Source: Candidatus Peregrinibacteria bacterium GW2011_GWF2_39_17 (GTDB taxonomy: Bacteria > Patescibacteriota > Gracilibacteria > UBA1369 > UBA12473). From it: a stretch of DNA of 64,000 bases. Each line of letters opens with the position of its first letter. The first letter of the stretch is position 1. The position numbers and the translations under genes were made by a program. This document shows, in pieces, positions 1-9,200 of this stretch. Under the pieces are notes generated by a model. That model was given only the letters and a program-made list of their open reading frames with translations. It did not search any database and was not told the origin of the DNA. The stretch lies in the NCBI GenBank assembly GCA_000993615.1, contig LBWM01000004.1:1-64000 (forward strand). The letters are read 5' to 3'.

Positions 1-1
1 A

Positions 2-826
2 AAACCGTTAGATTGGCAGTCAACCACGCCCTCGATTTGTGGCCAAAACATGATTCAGTGTTTTATCCCCATGCCAGGCACCGGTAGCGCTGGAGAAAAC
101 TGCAATTTTGAAGACCCCAACCAAACTTGGGCTATGGACTTCGAAGATAAATGTAACTGGGACAAAATTGGATATAATGAAAACATAACCATTCCCCTAT
201 ATTATTCAGACCCCATTTGTACCCAAGACGGAATTTGCAATCCGGCTGAAACAAGCATGGCTGAATTTGCTTTAAAAATCCGCACTCCAAATGGCGAAAC
301 ACTCGCTGGTGGCGATAAAACAATCATCATGAACTGGGAAATCAGCGGCGATTGCGACGTAGACGGAGATTATGTAGGGGATGAAACGTGCTATTTGCTG
401 CCAAAAAACCCCGAATGGGAATTAGACTCAAACACCCAACTATCAGCAACTAGAATTAATAACGCCGCCACAATAAATTACGAAATCCTTATGGAAATTG
501 ATGAAGGCACTAACGATTTTAATCAAGATCCTTATTTAATTATTGATTTTTTAACTGCTTTTTTCGGTGACCACTATCTTAACCGCGAAATTTTAAATCC
601 TGTCCTAAAACTAATTGTTATCTCGCCCTTAATTGATTCTCTATATTCTACCCCTATCCCTTATCTTGAATATCAAATCACCACTGATAAAAATATTTCC
701 GATAATAAAATTATTTATCTTGCTGATGGGAAAAGCGAGGGTAATCAAGGAATTTATGTTCAGCATCTTAGAGCAACTCAAAGCCTAGGCAATGCCGCAG
801 TCATTAACTTTGTAGTGCAAAATTAG
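2..826 (+). CDS. Hypothetical protein, 5' end outside the window
   Basis: The reading frame is open from the first bases of the window, with no stop before the ATG at position 50, so the gene most likely begins upstream and only its C-terminal 274 or so codons are seen. The visible part is acidic, has several cysteines in its first third and ends with beta-rich, Gly/Asn/Ala-containing segments such as GNAAVINFVV. I see no catalytic motif and no membrane segment. The composition fits an exported or pilin-like surface protein, and the next gene is also a probable surface protein, but this is only inference. A promoter for the next gene lies just after the stop, so the two are probably separate transcription units. 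Confidence 0.6.
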   Translation, partial: KPLDWQSTTPSICGQNMIQCFIPMPGTGSAGENCNFEDPNQTWAMDFEDKCNWDKIGYNENITIPLYYSDPICTQDGICNPAETSMAEFALKIRTPNGETLAGGDKTIIMNWEISGDCDVDGDYVGDETCYLLPKNPEWELDSNTQLSATRINNAATINYEILMEIDEGTNDFNQDPYLIIDFLTAFFGDHYLNREILNPVLKLIVISPLIDSLYSTPIPYLEYQITTDKNISDNKIIYLADGKSEGNQGIYVQHLRATQSLGNAAVINFVVQN

Positions 827-827
827 T

Positions 828-857
828 TTGACAAAACACCTATTTTTATGCTAAAAA
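828..857 (+). promoter_or_regulatory. Sigma70-like promoter of the MopE-like surface protein
   Basis: A perfect -35 TTGACA (828-833) is followed after 18 nt by an extended -10, TGC-TAAAAA (849-857). The predicted transcription start is near 864, giving a leader of about 28 nt before the ATG at 892. The same TTTTTATGCTAAAA core recurs just before the cyclase gene at 4175. Confidence 0.6.
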
Positions 858-891
858 TATAAACCTCTCATAATCCTAACCATAGGATAAT

Positions 892-3462
892 ATGGAAAAT
901 CTAAAAAACGCTACACGGGTCGATAAAACGAAAACCCCACCTATTTTAGGTATACCTCAACTCGCCGTATTAACTGGAGCTACAAGTGCTTTTTCCGCTA
1001 AAATTAGTCAAGCCGCCGCTCCTATGATTTTAGGGACAAACACAGATCAATTCGAAACCATAATTGTTATCAATCCAGATGGTGAAATATTTAGTCTTGA
1101 ATATCCAATAACAAATATCACTGCTAATGATTTTACAATAGGAGGGACTTTATCCCTTCCTGATGGAAGAGTAATTTTAAGTGTCGCTAGCTTTGGGACA
1201 TCAACTTACGCTTTACTTGAGGGATCAGATTTATCAACAAATTACCCCACATTTAGAGACCTTCATATCTTAACAAATGCGCCTCGTAAAATATCTTATG
1301 ATTCAACAACAAATGGCATTGCTGTTGCGAATCAAGGAGGTGATAGTGCAACTGTTTGTGATGAAAATTTTATAGCATGTGATGAATATCCATTAATAAC
1401 AGGGAGTAAGCCATTCGAAGTAACTCCCATTCCAGGACAAAGTCGATACTTTGTTGTTTTAGCCCCTGGTGTTAAAAGAATCGATATTTATGATTTTAAC
1501 GCTCAACCTCCAATTTTATTAAAATCATTTGAAAATTTCCAAAATCCAAGCGGAGCTGTGTGGATAAATAATTCATTATACATCACTTCCCGTGATCAAA
1601 ATAAATTAGGGAAAGTGACTTTTTCGGATCTCAGTAATCCCTTAACTGCCGAATATAAAGATGTAGCAACTTTTAATTTTAGTCCATTAGGGGGATTAGT
1701 AGCTCATCCTACTAACCATGATAAATTGATAATAGGAGGAAATTTAGTGGCTTCTGGTCAGCCAGGACAGTTAGCCATTTTCAATTCAACAACTGAAAAA
1801 ATAGAAAGCATCGCTGATTTAGGAAAAGGATATACCCTGGCAGAAGGTGGAGCTGTGGATGTTGATAAAACAACAGGAGACATATGGGCAGTATTACCAT
1901 TCAAAGATATAATCAAAGCATTCAACTCCAATGATCTTACTGCAACCGGAGAAGAAAAACCTTTATCGGATAACACTTATGGATTTGCTATAGCCGCCGT
2001 TCCCGCCACTCCACTCCCCACTGATAATGATGGCGATGGATATACTACAGATGGTGGTGATTGCAACGATAGCGTTTCAGGCATTCACCCCGGAGCCGCA
2101 GAAATTTGCAATAACGTGGATGATAACTGCAATGCCGCCATTGATGAAGGAGCTACACACACTTATTATCGTGATGGAGACGGAGATGGATATGGGCTAA
2201 ATTCTTCAACAAGTACAGCTTGCTATGTACCCACTGGATACTCTGCCATAGGTAATGACTGCAATGACTCCAATTCTTTTGCTTATCCAGGTGCTTCTGA
2301 AATTTGCAACGACGATGATTTAAATTGTGACGGTATTCCGGCTGTTGAATGTGCTACCACGGCTACGCCCGCAAATCCAACCGAGACCCCATTACCTACT
2401 CAAACCCCTCAACCAATTGATCATGATGGTGATGGGCAAACATCTGAACAAGGCGATTGTAATGATCTGGACGCAACTATTTATTCCGGGGCGCCAGAAC
2501 GAGCTGATGGCCAAGATCATAACTGTAACTTTCTATTAAGCGGGCAATTAGACGGTAAAACTCCTTGGACTGTTAATACAGATCCAGAAACTCCAGTAGG
2601 AAGCTATGATTATCAAATAGAAGTACAAAGCGGAGCTGCCTTAATTAGCCTTAAACAAAATCCAGGAACAGGCGAATACACCATTTCTTATGACGTGGCA
2701 TCAGGCGCTTCAAATACAAACTTTAATTTTGCAAAAAATCCAGACGCACCATTAGCTTCAGTCCAAGAAGTCATGAACGGAATGCCTGCAGGTTGGATGG
2801 CAGGAATCAGTGGAACCGTAGTAGAATTTAACACTAAAAGAAGCCAATCTACCTCAGAAACAAATATTAATCTCGTTCATAGAGCAGGTCATAATAATCC
2901 AGAAGCTATCTTTACAACAGCTAATCAAACCCTCCATCTAACCAACGATGGTAATCAGGGAGGACAAGCAGATTTTGTTAATCTTCAGGTAAACACCCAA
3001 AATCCCAGCATCCCAGTTACAGAAGTTCTTGCTTATCAAAGTAGCGATGAAACACCCTTACCTACTGATATACCAGGTGATGATGACGTTACTAACCCAA
3101 GTGAAACCGATACACCGGGTGATGATGACGTAACTAACCCAAGTGAAACCAATACACCGGGTGATGATGACGCTACTAACCCAAGTGAAACCGATATACC
3201 GGGCGATGATGACGCTACTAACCCAAGTGAAACCGATATACCGGGCGATGATGACGTAACAGCTACCATAGCACCATCAACCCCTGAAACCACTGCAACA
3301 TCTGCACCAACCCCCACTCCCATAGCAAGAGAAGAAGAACCCGGCTGCGCCTGTAGTCAGGTTATTAGTGAAAACCCTCTTACTGGTGAAATAAACTTAG
3401 ACGTATCCCCTCTTTTATTCGCAGCAACACTTCTTGCCCTCAAGTTTAAGGTAAAAAGATAA
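892..3462 (+). CDS. MopE-like / beta-propeller surface protein with C-terminal sorting-like tail
   Basis: This is an 856-residue secreted-type protein. Residues 18-45 form a weak hydrophobic export segment. Residues 50-375 have short repeated beta segments of the kind seen in YncE-like propellers. Residues 378-550 carry three Asp/Cys-rich repeats (DNDGDGY, DGDGDGYG, DHDGDGQ with paired Cys and 'GDCND') that match the MopE-type putative metal-binding motif. A Thr/Pro/Asp-rich linker with 14-residue repeats follows. The end is a Cys-containing stretch (GCACSQV), a hydrophobic segment and a basic KFKVKR tail. That tripartite end resembles MYXO-CTERM-type sorting signals, although no processing enzyme is in the window. 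The role is probably cell-surface display or calcium/metal binding. No enzymatic motif is visible. Confidence 0.7.
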   Translation: MENLKNATRVDKTKTPPILGIPQLAVLTGATSAFSAKISQAAAPMILGTNTDQFETIIVINPDGEIFSLEYPITNITANDFTIGGTLSLPDGRVILSVASFGTSTYALLEGSDLSTNYPTFRDLHILTNAPRKISYDSTTNGIAVANQGGDSATVCDENFIACDEYPLITGSKPFEVTPIPGQSRYFVVLAPGVKRIDIYDFNAQPPILLKSFENFQNPSGAVWINNSLYITSRDQNKLGKVTFSDLSNPLTAEYKDVATFNFSPLGGLVAHPTNHDKLIIGGNLVASGQPGQLAIFNSTTEKIESIADLGKGYTLAEGGAVDVDKTTGDIWAVLPFKDIIKAFNSNDLTATGEEKPLSDNTYGFAIAAVPATPLPTDNDGDGYTTDGGDCNDSVSGIHPGAAEICNNVDDNCNAAIDEGATHTYYRDGDGDGYGLNSSTSTACYVPTGYSAIGNDCNDSNSFAYPGASEICNDDDLNCDGIPAVECATTATPANPTETPLPTQTPQPIDHDGDGQTSEQGDCNDLDATIYSGAPERADGQDHNCNFLLSGQLDGKTPWTVNTDPETPVGSYDYQIEVQSGAALISLKQNPGTGEYTISYDVASGASNTNFNFAKNPDAPLASVQEVMNGMPAGWMAGISGTVVEFNTKRSQSTSETNINLVHRAGHNNPEAIFTTANQTLHLTNDGNQGGQADFVNLQVNTQNPSIPVTEVLAYQSSDETPLPTDIPGDDDVTNPSETDTPGDDDVTNPSETNTPGDDDATNPSETDIPGDDDATNPSETDIPGDDDVTATIAPSTPETTATSAPTPTPIAREEEPGCACSQVISENPLTGEINLDVSPLLFAATLLALKFKVKR
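3064..3261 (+). repeat. 42-nt tandem repeat, four full units plus a partial one
   Basis: Four 42-nt units (3064, 3106, 3148, 3190) and a partial fifth (3232-3261) encode the 14-residue unit T-D-I/T-P-G-D-D-D-V/A-T-N-P-S-E. The units differ by only a few bases, so the expansion is recent or homogenised. It forms an acidic, flexible linker before the C-terminal anchor of the surface protein. Copy number is likely to vary between strains. Confidence 0.95.
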
Positions 3463-3632
3463 CACCTAAATCGCGCAAACCATAAACCTAGCCTTTAGCC
3501 ACCTTAAGCGGTAACTTAAAGATTATAAAACCTATGAACATAGCATCCATTCTTTTAATGAAAGCTTTCATAATTGGCTACAAAATTACGGAACCCCAAT
3601 CAATCTAGAAATTTATTAACTAATATTAATTT

Positions 3633-4088
3633 ATGACTAAATTTTTAATTTTGGAAAGTATACTTGCTATAGCAATAGCAATATTTTTTTATTTAACTCA
3701 CAAGATATTAAATCTTGCAAACTATGACTTATTCATATTTATCCTATTCCCTTCAGTTATCTATCTATTTAATTTATACTGTTTCAAATATTTAGAATAT
3801 AAAAATAGACAAACTCTAAAACTAAGCCTATTAGAATTTATTATTCTACTGCCGGTTGTAACTACTTATTTAATTTATCATCAAATAGGTAAATTTACAG
3901 AAGATCATTCCATGTTAGAAGTAATTTTTTATATAGTTATTTTCCATGCTATTTATTTTATCTTTATAAATATTTTAGAATTTACTTATTTAAAATTTTT
4001 TAAAAACCAAAAAATTCACAATTTAATAATTGAACTAATACCACTATTCTTATTTATCGGTTTATTAATATTTTTAAAGTTTAATTAG
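3633..4088 (+). CDS. Small integral membrane protein, unknown
   Basis: A 151-residue, very hydrophobic protein with about five predicted membrane helices (roughly residues 4-24, 31-51, 63-83, 94-116 and 130-149) and short lysine-rich loops. The codons are more AT-rich than in neighbouring genes, partly because of the Ile/Leu/Phe content. No conserved charged residue or signature is visible inside the helices, so no transport or enzyme role can be assigned. It stands alone between the surface protein and the cyclase. Confidence 0.6.
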   Translation: MTKFLILESILAIAIAIFFYLTHKILNLANYDLFIFILFPSVIYLFNLYCFKYLEYKNRQTLKLSLLEFIILLPVVTTYLIYHQIGKFTEDHSMLEVIFYIVIFHAIYFIFINILEFTYLKFFKNQKIHNLIIELIPLFLFIGLLIFLKFN

Positions 4089-4159
4089 GGGGAACTGAAA
4101 AAAAGAATATAGCTCTAAACTAATACCCTGGTTAAAATCTAGTCCTTTAGCTCTTTTTA

Positions 4160-4168
4160 TGCTAAAAT
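4160..4168 (+). promoter_or_regulatory. Extended -10 placed for leaderless cyclase mRNA
   Basis: TG (4160-4161), C, TAAAAT (4163-4168) form an extended -10 element. Only 6 nt separate it from the ATG at 4175, so transcription would start at or one base from the start codon and the mRNA would be leaderless. Confidence 0.5.
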
Positions 4169-4174
4169 ATAAAG

Positions 4175-6256
4175 ATGAAAAACAAAAAAAATAACCAAAA
4201 AATTACCGCCTTAGCAATAATCATCGGAGGAGTAATCCTACTCTCAAGCGGACTCCTATTTCTCAATCCCCTTGAAAAATGGCAATTAAAGCTCACCAAT
4301 CACCTCTATAATCGCGATGAACCAAGTAAGGATATCATTATTGTCGGAATTGATGAAAAATCACTTAATGACCAGACTGGCTTAGGCCGTTTCCAAAATT
4401 GGGATCGCGCCTATTACGCCCAGGCTATCGAAAACCTCGAAAGGCAAGGAGCTGCAGCTATTTTTCTAGATGTCCTTTTTCCTGAAAAATCCCGAGGATT
4501 AAGCGAAAAAGCTCTACTCTCCATTATGGGGGGAAACCCCAGCCTAACAGCTTATTTTACGCAAACATCACAATATTTAGTTGATCCCCACCCAAGCGAC
4601 CAGCTCCTTGCAAAAACTCTTCAAAGTTACGACAACATTGTTCTTTTAAAATTCGGACTAAATACATCAACAAAATACAAAGTTTTTCCTTCAAATTCTA
4701 TTAATCTTTTTAGCGAAAATTCAAAACAAGGATGGGGCATATTTTATCCTGATATAGATGATGTTATTAGGCGCATACCGTACAAAATTTATGACACCAA
4801 TGAAAAAAATTGGAGTTACTCAGCCGCCTTTGAAATTTTTCAAGCAACAGGGAAAACCCTACCTGTAAATCTAGAATCAAAATTAGTTAAAGAGAATATG
4901 CTAATTAATTTTGCAAATAAACCGTATCAATACTCAAATCTTTCCTTTATTGATATCTACAACAACAATTTTAAGGAAGAAGACGTTAAAAACAAAATTG
5001 TACTCATTGGACCTACTGCTGAAAAATTAAAAGACGGTTTCACCACACCAACCCTAGCTTCTATGCCTATGCCTGGAGTGCAGGTCCACGCCAACGCCAT
5101 CCAAACCATTCTCGAACAAAAATTCCTCACCGAACAATCTGCTATTTCGCAAATTACAACGATCACCGCGGTTAGTTTACTTCTTGGATTTTTGATAATG
5201 TTCTTGGGTATTATTCCGGGCATAGCAATCACAGCAGGAACCATCACCGCTTACCAACTTTCCGCACAGTGGTTTTTTAATCACGGATTTATTCTAAATT
5301 TAGTATATCCAACAATCGCTTTTTTCACCGTTTATTTAACCATCACCCTCTACAAAACCTTTACGGAAACAAGAGAAAAAGCCGAACTAAGAACGGCATT
5401 TGGAAAATACGTCAACAAAAATTTAGTCGAAAAAATCATCGAAAATCCCAACATGCTCAAACTTGGCGGAGAAAAACGCCTCATTACGGTATTTTTCTCA
5501 GATATCGCCAATTTCACCACCTTTTCCGAACAAAGAACGCCAGATGCCCTAGTCGCTCAACTTAATGAATATTTTGAGGTTATGGCGAGCCTCATTCTTA
5601 AAAACGAGGGAAACTTAAATAAATTTGATGGAGATGCAATTATGGCTTTTTGGGGGGCACCACTCGATCAACCTGATCATGCTTTACTAGCGGCAAAAAG
5701 CACTCTCGAATGCCGAATCGCCCTACGTTCGCTCCACGAAAAATGGAAAAAAGAAAATAAACCACTCCTCGATTTTCGAGTGGGATTAGCTACAGGAGAA
5801 GTCATTGCCGGAAATGTAGGGTCTAAAGAACGATTCGACTACACAGTCATGGGCGACATTGTTAATTTGGGATCACGCCTTGAAGGTGCCAATAAAATCT
5901 ATGGCACCCACATGATGATGTCCGGCGCCACCTTGGCCGCCCTGGGAGACACATTTGAAGTTCGTCGCTTAGATCGTCTCCGCGTTAAAGGCAAAAAACA
6001 GCCTGTGGATATTTTTGAACTTTTAACTCCGAAAGGGCAACTCAGTCAAACACAGCAAACAATTGTAAACAACTTTCATCAAGCCCTAGAATTCTACCGA
6101 AACGGCCAATTTGAAGAAGCCAAAACTCATTTTTTGGAAATTGCTCAACTCTCCCCAGAAGATGGTCCAACTCAAACCTACCTAAAACGTTGCGACGAAT
6201 TAAAACAAAACCCACCCCAAAACTGGGATGGGACATGGACATTAGATCACAAATAA
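4175..6256 (+). CDS. CHASE2-domain class III adenylate/guanylate cyclase
   Basis: The 693-residue protein starts with a signal-anchor helix (about residues 10-30). An extracytoplasmic CHASE2 sensor region follows (about 45-310, beginning DIIIVGIDEKSL), then three closely spaced membrane helices (about 325-405) and a cytoplasmic class III cyclase catalytic domain (about 430-610). The two metal-binding aspartates are present: D443 in FFSDIANFT and D487 in KFDGDA. Lys483 and the DYTVMGD...NLGSRLE segment with its transition-state Asn/Arg pair are also conserved, so the enzyme should be active. YTVMGD favours ATP over GTP. A short TPR-like tail (about 625-670) ends the protein. The ligand sensed is unknown, and no cyclic-nucleotide receptor is seen in the window. 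Confidence 0.92.
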   Translation: MKNKKNNQKITALAIIIGGVILLSSGLLFLNPLEKWQLKLTNHLYNRDEPSKDIIIVGIDEKSLNDQTGLGRFQNWDRAYYAQAIENLERQGAAAIFLDVLFPEKSRGLSEKALLSIMGGNPSLTAYFTQTSQYLVDPHPSDQLLAKTLQSYDNIVLLKFGLNTSTKYKVFPSNSINLFSENSKQGWGIFYPDIDDVIRRIPYKIYDTNEKNWSYSAAFEIFQATGKTLPVNLESKLVKENMLINFANKPYQYSNLSFIDIYNNNFKEEDVKNKIVLIGPTAEKLKDGFTTPTLASMPMPGVQVHANAIQTILEQKFLTEQSAISQITTITAVSLLLGFLIMFLGIIPGIAITAGTITAYQLSAQWFFNHGFILNLVYPTIAFFTVYLTITLYKTFTETREKAELRTAFGKYVNKNLVEKIIENPNMLKLGGEKRLITVFFSDIANFTTFSEQRTPDALVAQLNEYFEVMASLILKNEGNLNKFDGDAIMAFWGAPLDQPDHALLAAKSTLECRIALRSLHEKWKKENKPLLDFRVGLATGEVIAGNVGSKERFDYTVMGDIVNLGSRLEGANKIYGTHMMMSGATLAALGDTFEVRRLDRLRVKGKKQPVDIFELLTPKGQLSQTQQTIVNNFHQALEFYRNGQFEEAKTHFLEIAQLSPEDGPTQTYLKRCDELKQNPPQNWDGTWTLDHK

Positions 6257-6429
6257 TTAGACAGCAAATGCTTCATCTGAATCATCAAAAACCCCCCACT
6301 CTAACAACAAGTTTTCTTTGACAGAAAAATTAATATGATAAACCTCATAGCCATGCTATCATCCACCAGCCTACTTTATTTTGCACTCATCCCAATTCGC
6401 AATAAAAACAAATTATTTTTATCCTTACC

Positions 6430-7731
6430 ATGAATCAAAATCCTCAACCAAATACATCTCCAATCAATCCCCAAAGCGGACCGAGCTTTTTCAACCTAGG
6501 AATTGCTCCTAAATTAATGGAAGTCATAACTCGCTTGAATTACAAAATTCCAACCTCGATCCAGCGCCAATCCATTCCGGTTGGTCTACAAGGCAAAGAC
6601 CTGGTAGGCGTGGCGCAAACCGGCACCGGAAAAACATTAGCCTTTGGTATTCCTTTAATTCAACGCCTTATTCAAATCCCGGGCAGTAGTGGGTTAATTG
6701 TTTTGCCTACGCGCGAATTAGCACTCCAGGTCGATGAAGCTCTACGCCAAATAGGTTCCAGCCTTGGGCTAAAAACAGTCGTAATTATTGGAGGCGCTCC
6801 TATTCGTCAACAAATTCAAAAACTAAGCTATAACCCACATATTATTATTGCCACACCTGGTAGGCTTAATGACCATTTACAACAAAGAACAGCTAATCTA
6901 AAAAATGTTAAAATTGTGGTCTTGGATGAAGCAGACCGCATGCTGGACATGGGCTTCGCTCCCCAAATTAAACAAATTTTTCAATACCTACCGCAAGAAC
7001 GCCAAACCATGCTTTTTTCCGCTACCTTAGGCCCTGAAATTATGAAAATGGCAACTAGTTTTCTTAAAATCCCCATTCGGATTGAAGTAGCCCCAACCGG
7101 TTCAGTAGCCGACCATCTAACTCAAGAAATATTTATCATCTCCAAGCCTGATAAATCCAGGCTAGTTGATAAACTTTTACAGCAATATTTAGGCTCAACT
7201 CTTATCTTTACCCGCACAAAATACGGAGCTCGCAAATTAACCCGAGAAATTAAAAACATGGGACACAGCGCAGTTGAAATTCATTCCGATTGCTCCACCT
7301 TCCAACGCAAAGATGCTATTGCCGGCTTTAAATCAGGTAAATATCGAATTTTAATCGCTACCGATATCGCTTCCCGCGGTATCGATGTAAATAATATTGA
7401 ACTGGTTATAAATTATGATTTACCCACCAACACCGAAGATTACGTGCACCGTATTGGACGAACCGCCAGAGCCGGCGGCAGCGGCCATGCCATTTCTTTG
7501 GCAACTCCTGACCAACGCCGAGAATTACGCAACATCGAACGCTTAATTCGGAAAAACCTACCTATTTCACCTGTGCCACAATTACCACCCCAACGACCAT
7601 CTCCGACAATGCCAGACCACCACGACCAAAAATCTTTTTCAAAAAGCCATTCGGCTCAAAATAATTCTAGATTCCGCCGAAGACCGCCTTCTCGCGATCG
7701 AAAATACGGCTCGAATCATCACAGAGACTAA
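6430..7731 (+). CDS. DEAD-box ATP-dependent RNA helicase (RhlE-like)
   Basis: A 433-residue protein with the full set of DEAD-box motifs: Q motif (PTSIQRQSIP), motif I AQTGTGKT, Ia PTRELA, TPGR, motif II DEAD at residues 166-169, motif III SAT, and motif VI HRIGRTARAG. The basic, Arg/Pro/His-rich tail (from about residue 385, including RFRRRPPSRDRK) is typical of RhlE/DeaD-type helicases and probably binds RNA. It would unwind short duplexes during ribosome assembly or mRNA turnover. The ATG at 6430 overlaps the stop of a chance 32-codon ORF. No Shine-Dalgarno site precedes it. It is convergent with the restriction-modification locus. Confidence 0.93.
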   Translation: MNQNPQPNTSPINPQSGPSFFNLGIAPKLMEVITRLNYKIPTSIQRQSIPVGLQGKDLVGVAQTGTGKTLAFGIPLIQRLIQIPGSSGLIVLPTRELALQVDEALRQIGSSLGLKTVVIIGGAPIRQQIQKLSYNPHIIIATPGRLNDHLQQRTANLKNVKIVVLDEADRMLDMGFAPQIKQIFQYLPQERQTMLFSATLGPEIMKMATSFLKIPIRIEVAPTGSVADHLTQEIFIISKPDKSRLVDKLLQQYLGSTLIFTRTKYGARKLTREIKNMGHSAVEIHSDCSTFQRKDAIAGFKSGKYRILIATDIASRGIDVNNIELVINYDLPTNTEDYVHRIGRTARAGGSGHAISLATPDQRRELRNIERLIRKNLPISPVPQLPPQRPSPTMPDHHDQKSFSKSHSAQNNSRFRRRPPSRDRKYGSNHHRD

Positions 7732-7791
7732 CCGTTTAAGAAACCGCGAAAAAAAATCTTAATCTTCATTTTCTCAACACTGGAAAAGAAA

Positions 7792-9198
7792 TTATAATTT
7801 TACTCCCAACTTTTCAATTTCGCTCTCAATCCATTTTCCTGCTTCTTGTTCATCTTTTTCTATTGCCATTTCCACGCCTCGCTTGGCGATTTCAAGTAGG
7901 GATTTGGATAATTTCTTTGTTTCGTACATTTCAGTAATTTTCTCTTTAATCTCTTCTTGTATTTCTGAATCAATTTTTGGCAGAAGAAAATTTAAAATAT
8001 CCTCATCTGTAATTATTGGATAAGATGTCCCAGTATTAAATTTCAACGAAAAATCTAATAGCGGTTTAAGACGAAGAAAAACCATAAGTGTTTCTTTGTT
8101 TACAACTCCATTTTCTTGCAAAACGGTAAAAGCTCCACTTCCCACATAATAATCACAATCAACAATACCTATTGCTCCACGATATGGTCTAACTTTTGAA
8201 ACGATTACATCATCCTTCTGTAATTTTATTTTCGCATTTGCTGGTAAATCTGATCCTTGAAAAATCATTGATTCCATACTTCCATCTGAAGTGCTTACAC
8301 AACCAATTTCGATATAATCGTATTCTTTATCGCTTATCTTTTTAAATGATTTTTTATTTGGTTTAAATTGTCCTTTGATGAAATCAAATCCGCCTTTATA
8401 TTTTTTCACCGCTTCAATAATCTCCTCGTATTTTGGTTGAAAATACTCCGCGTCAAAACGCTCGGATTCTTGTGTTTCGGAAAAGTTTTTAACAAAAGAA
8501 AGTGTGTGTTTTGGTCTCCAGCTCAAAAGTCCGAGTTCGGAAAAGAGTAATTGCTCGGCTTGTGAATAAAATAATGAAGAATTTTCTTTGTATTGATTAG
8601 CTGTAAGGACTAATTTATGAATATTTCCTCTTAAACTCTGTGAGACATTGGCGATTTTTAAGTTTCTAATATCTTCAAGCTCTAGTTTTCCTTGCCCTGA
8701 TAACATGGCTACTCTTAAAATCTGGTTTCTACCAAATTTTGAAAGTAAATATGCAAGCAAAAAGCCAGATTCAATTCTATCTTTCTTTATACTTAATCCA
8801 GTTACATTTTGACTAAAATTGTACTTTGGAAATTTTGGAGGAAGAATCGCAACATCGCCAATGCATGCACCAATCTTTGTAAATACTATATCACCATCTG
8901 TTAATTGCGTTTTTTTGTGGATTTTATGAACATCTTCATCAAGATACACGGTCGATGTAAAATTCAATAATGGGTCTTTGATTTCTGATGTTCTTATCAG
9001 TGGTACTCCTTCTTCTCTGTAATAATCAGGGCTAATATCAAAAATTCCTTTTTTGCAAAAATTGCAAAACTCATTTAATGATGAAAATGTTGCGTTATTT
9101 AACAACTCATCTGTTTTTAAAAATTCAGGCAAATAATAATCAGCGTCTATTCTGATTCCTTTTTGTAGCTGATTATAATTTACAACTGAATATTGCAT
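7792..9198 (-). CDS. hsdS: Type I-like DNA specificity subunit (HsdS)
   Basis: A 468-residue protein with the two-part plan of HsdS. The first target-recognition domain (about 1-190, with YYREEGVPLIRTSEI and DGDIVFTKIGACIGD) is followed by a helical spacer. The second target-recognition domain (about 235-430, with DYIEIGCVS and DVIVSKVRPYRGAIGI) is followed by a second helical region. The two domains differ in sequence, so the recognised site should be bipartite and asymmetric. It begins 2 nt after the rhuM-fic stop and forms one transcription unit with the fused methylase upstream. It would direct that methylase/nuclease to its DNA site. Confidence 0.9.
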   Translation of the reverse strand: MQYSVVNYNQLQKGIRIDADYYLPEFLKTDELLNNATFSSLNEFCNFCKKGIFDISPDYYREEGVPLIRTSEIKDPLLNFTSTVYLDEDVHKIHKKTQLTDGDIVFTKIGACIGDVAILPPKFPKYNFSQNVTGLSIKKDRIESGFLLAYLLSKFGRNQILRVAMLSGQGKLELEDIRNLKIANVSQSLRGNIHKLVLTANQYKENSSLFYSQAEQLLFSELGLLSWRPKHTLSFVKNFSETQESERFDAEYFQPKYEEIIEAVKKYKGGFDFIKGQFKPNKKSFKKISDKEYDYIEIGCVSTSDGSMESMIFQGSDLPANAKIKLQKDDVIVSKVRPYRGAIGIVDCDYYVGSGAFTVLQENGVVNKETLMVFLRLKPLLDFSLKFNTGTSYPIITDEDILNFLLPKIDSEIQEEIKEKITEMYETKKLSKSLLEIAKRGVEMAIEKDEQEAGKWIESEIEKLGVKL

Positions 9199-9200
9199 AG

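Noticed and set aside
3036-3323. 95-codon minus-strand ORF inside the repeat region of the surface protein
   Set aside because: Its low-complexity repeats are the antisense of the 42-nt coding repeat, so it is a shadow frame.
3534-3608. 24-codon ORF between the MopE-like gene and the small membrane protein
   Set aside because: Too short, no promoter or conserved feature; probably chance.
6335-6433. 32-codon ORF overlapping the DEAD-box helicase start by ATGA
   Set aside because: Short hydrophobic peptide without any signature; the overlap can arise by chance and the region reads as an AT-rich leader.
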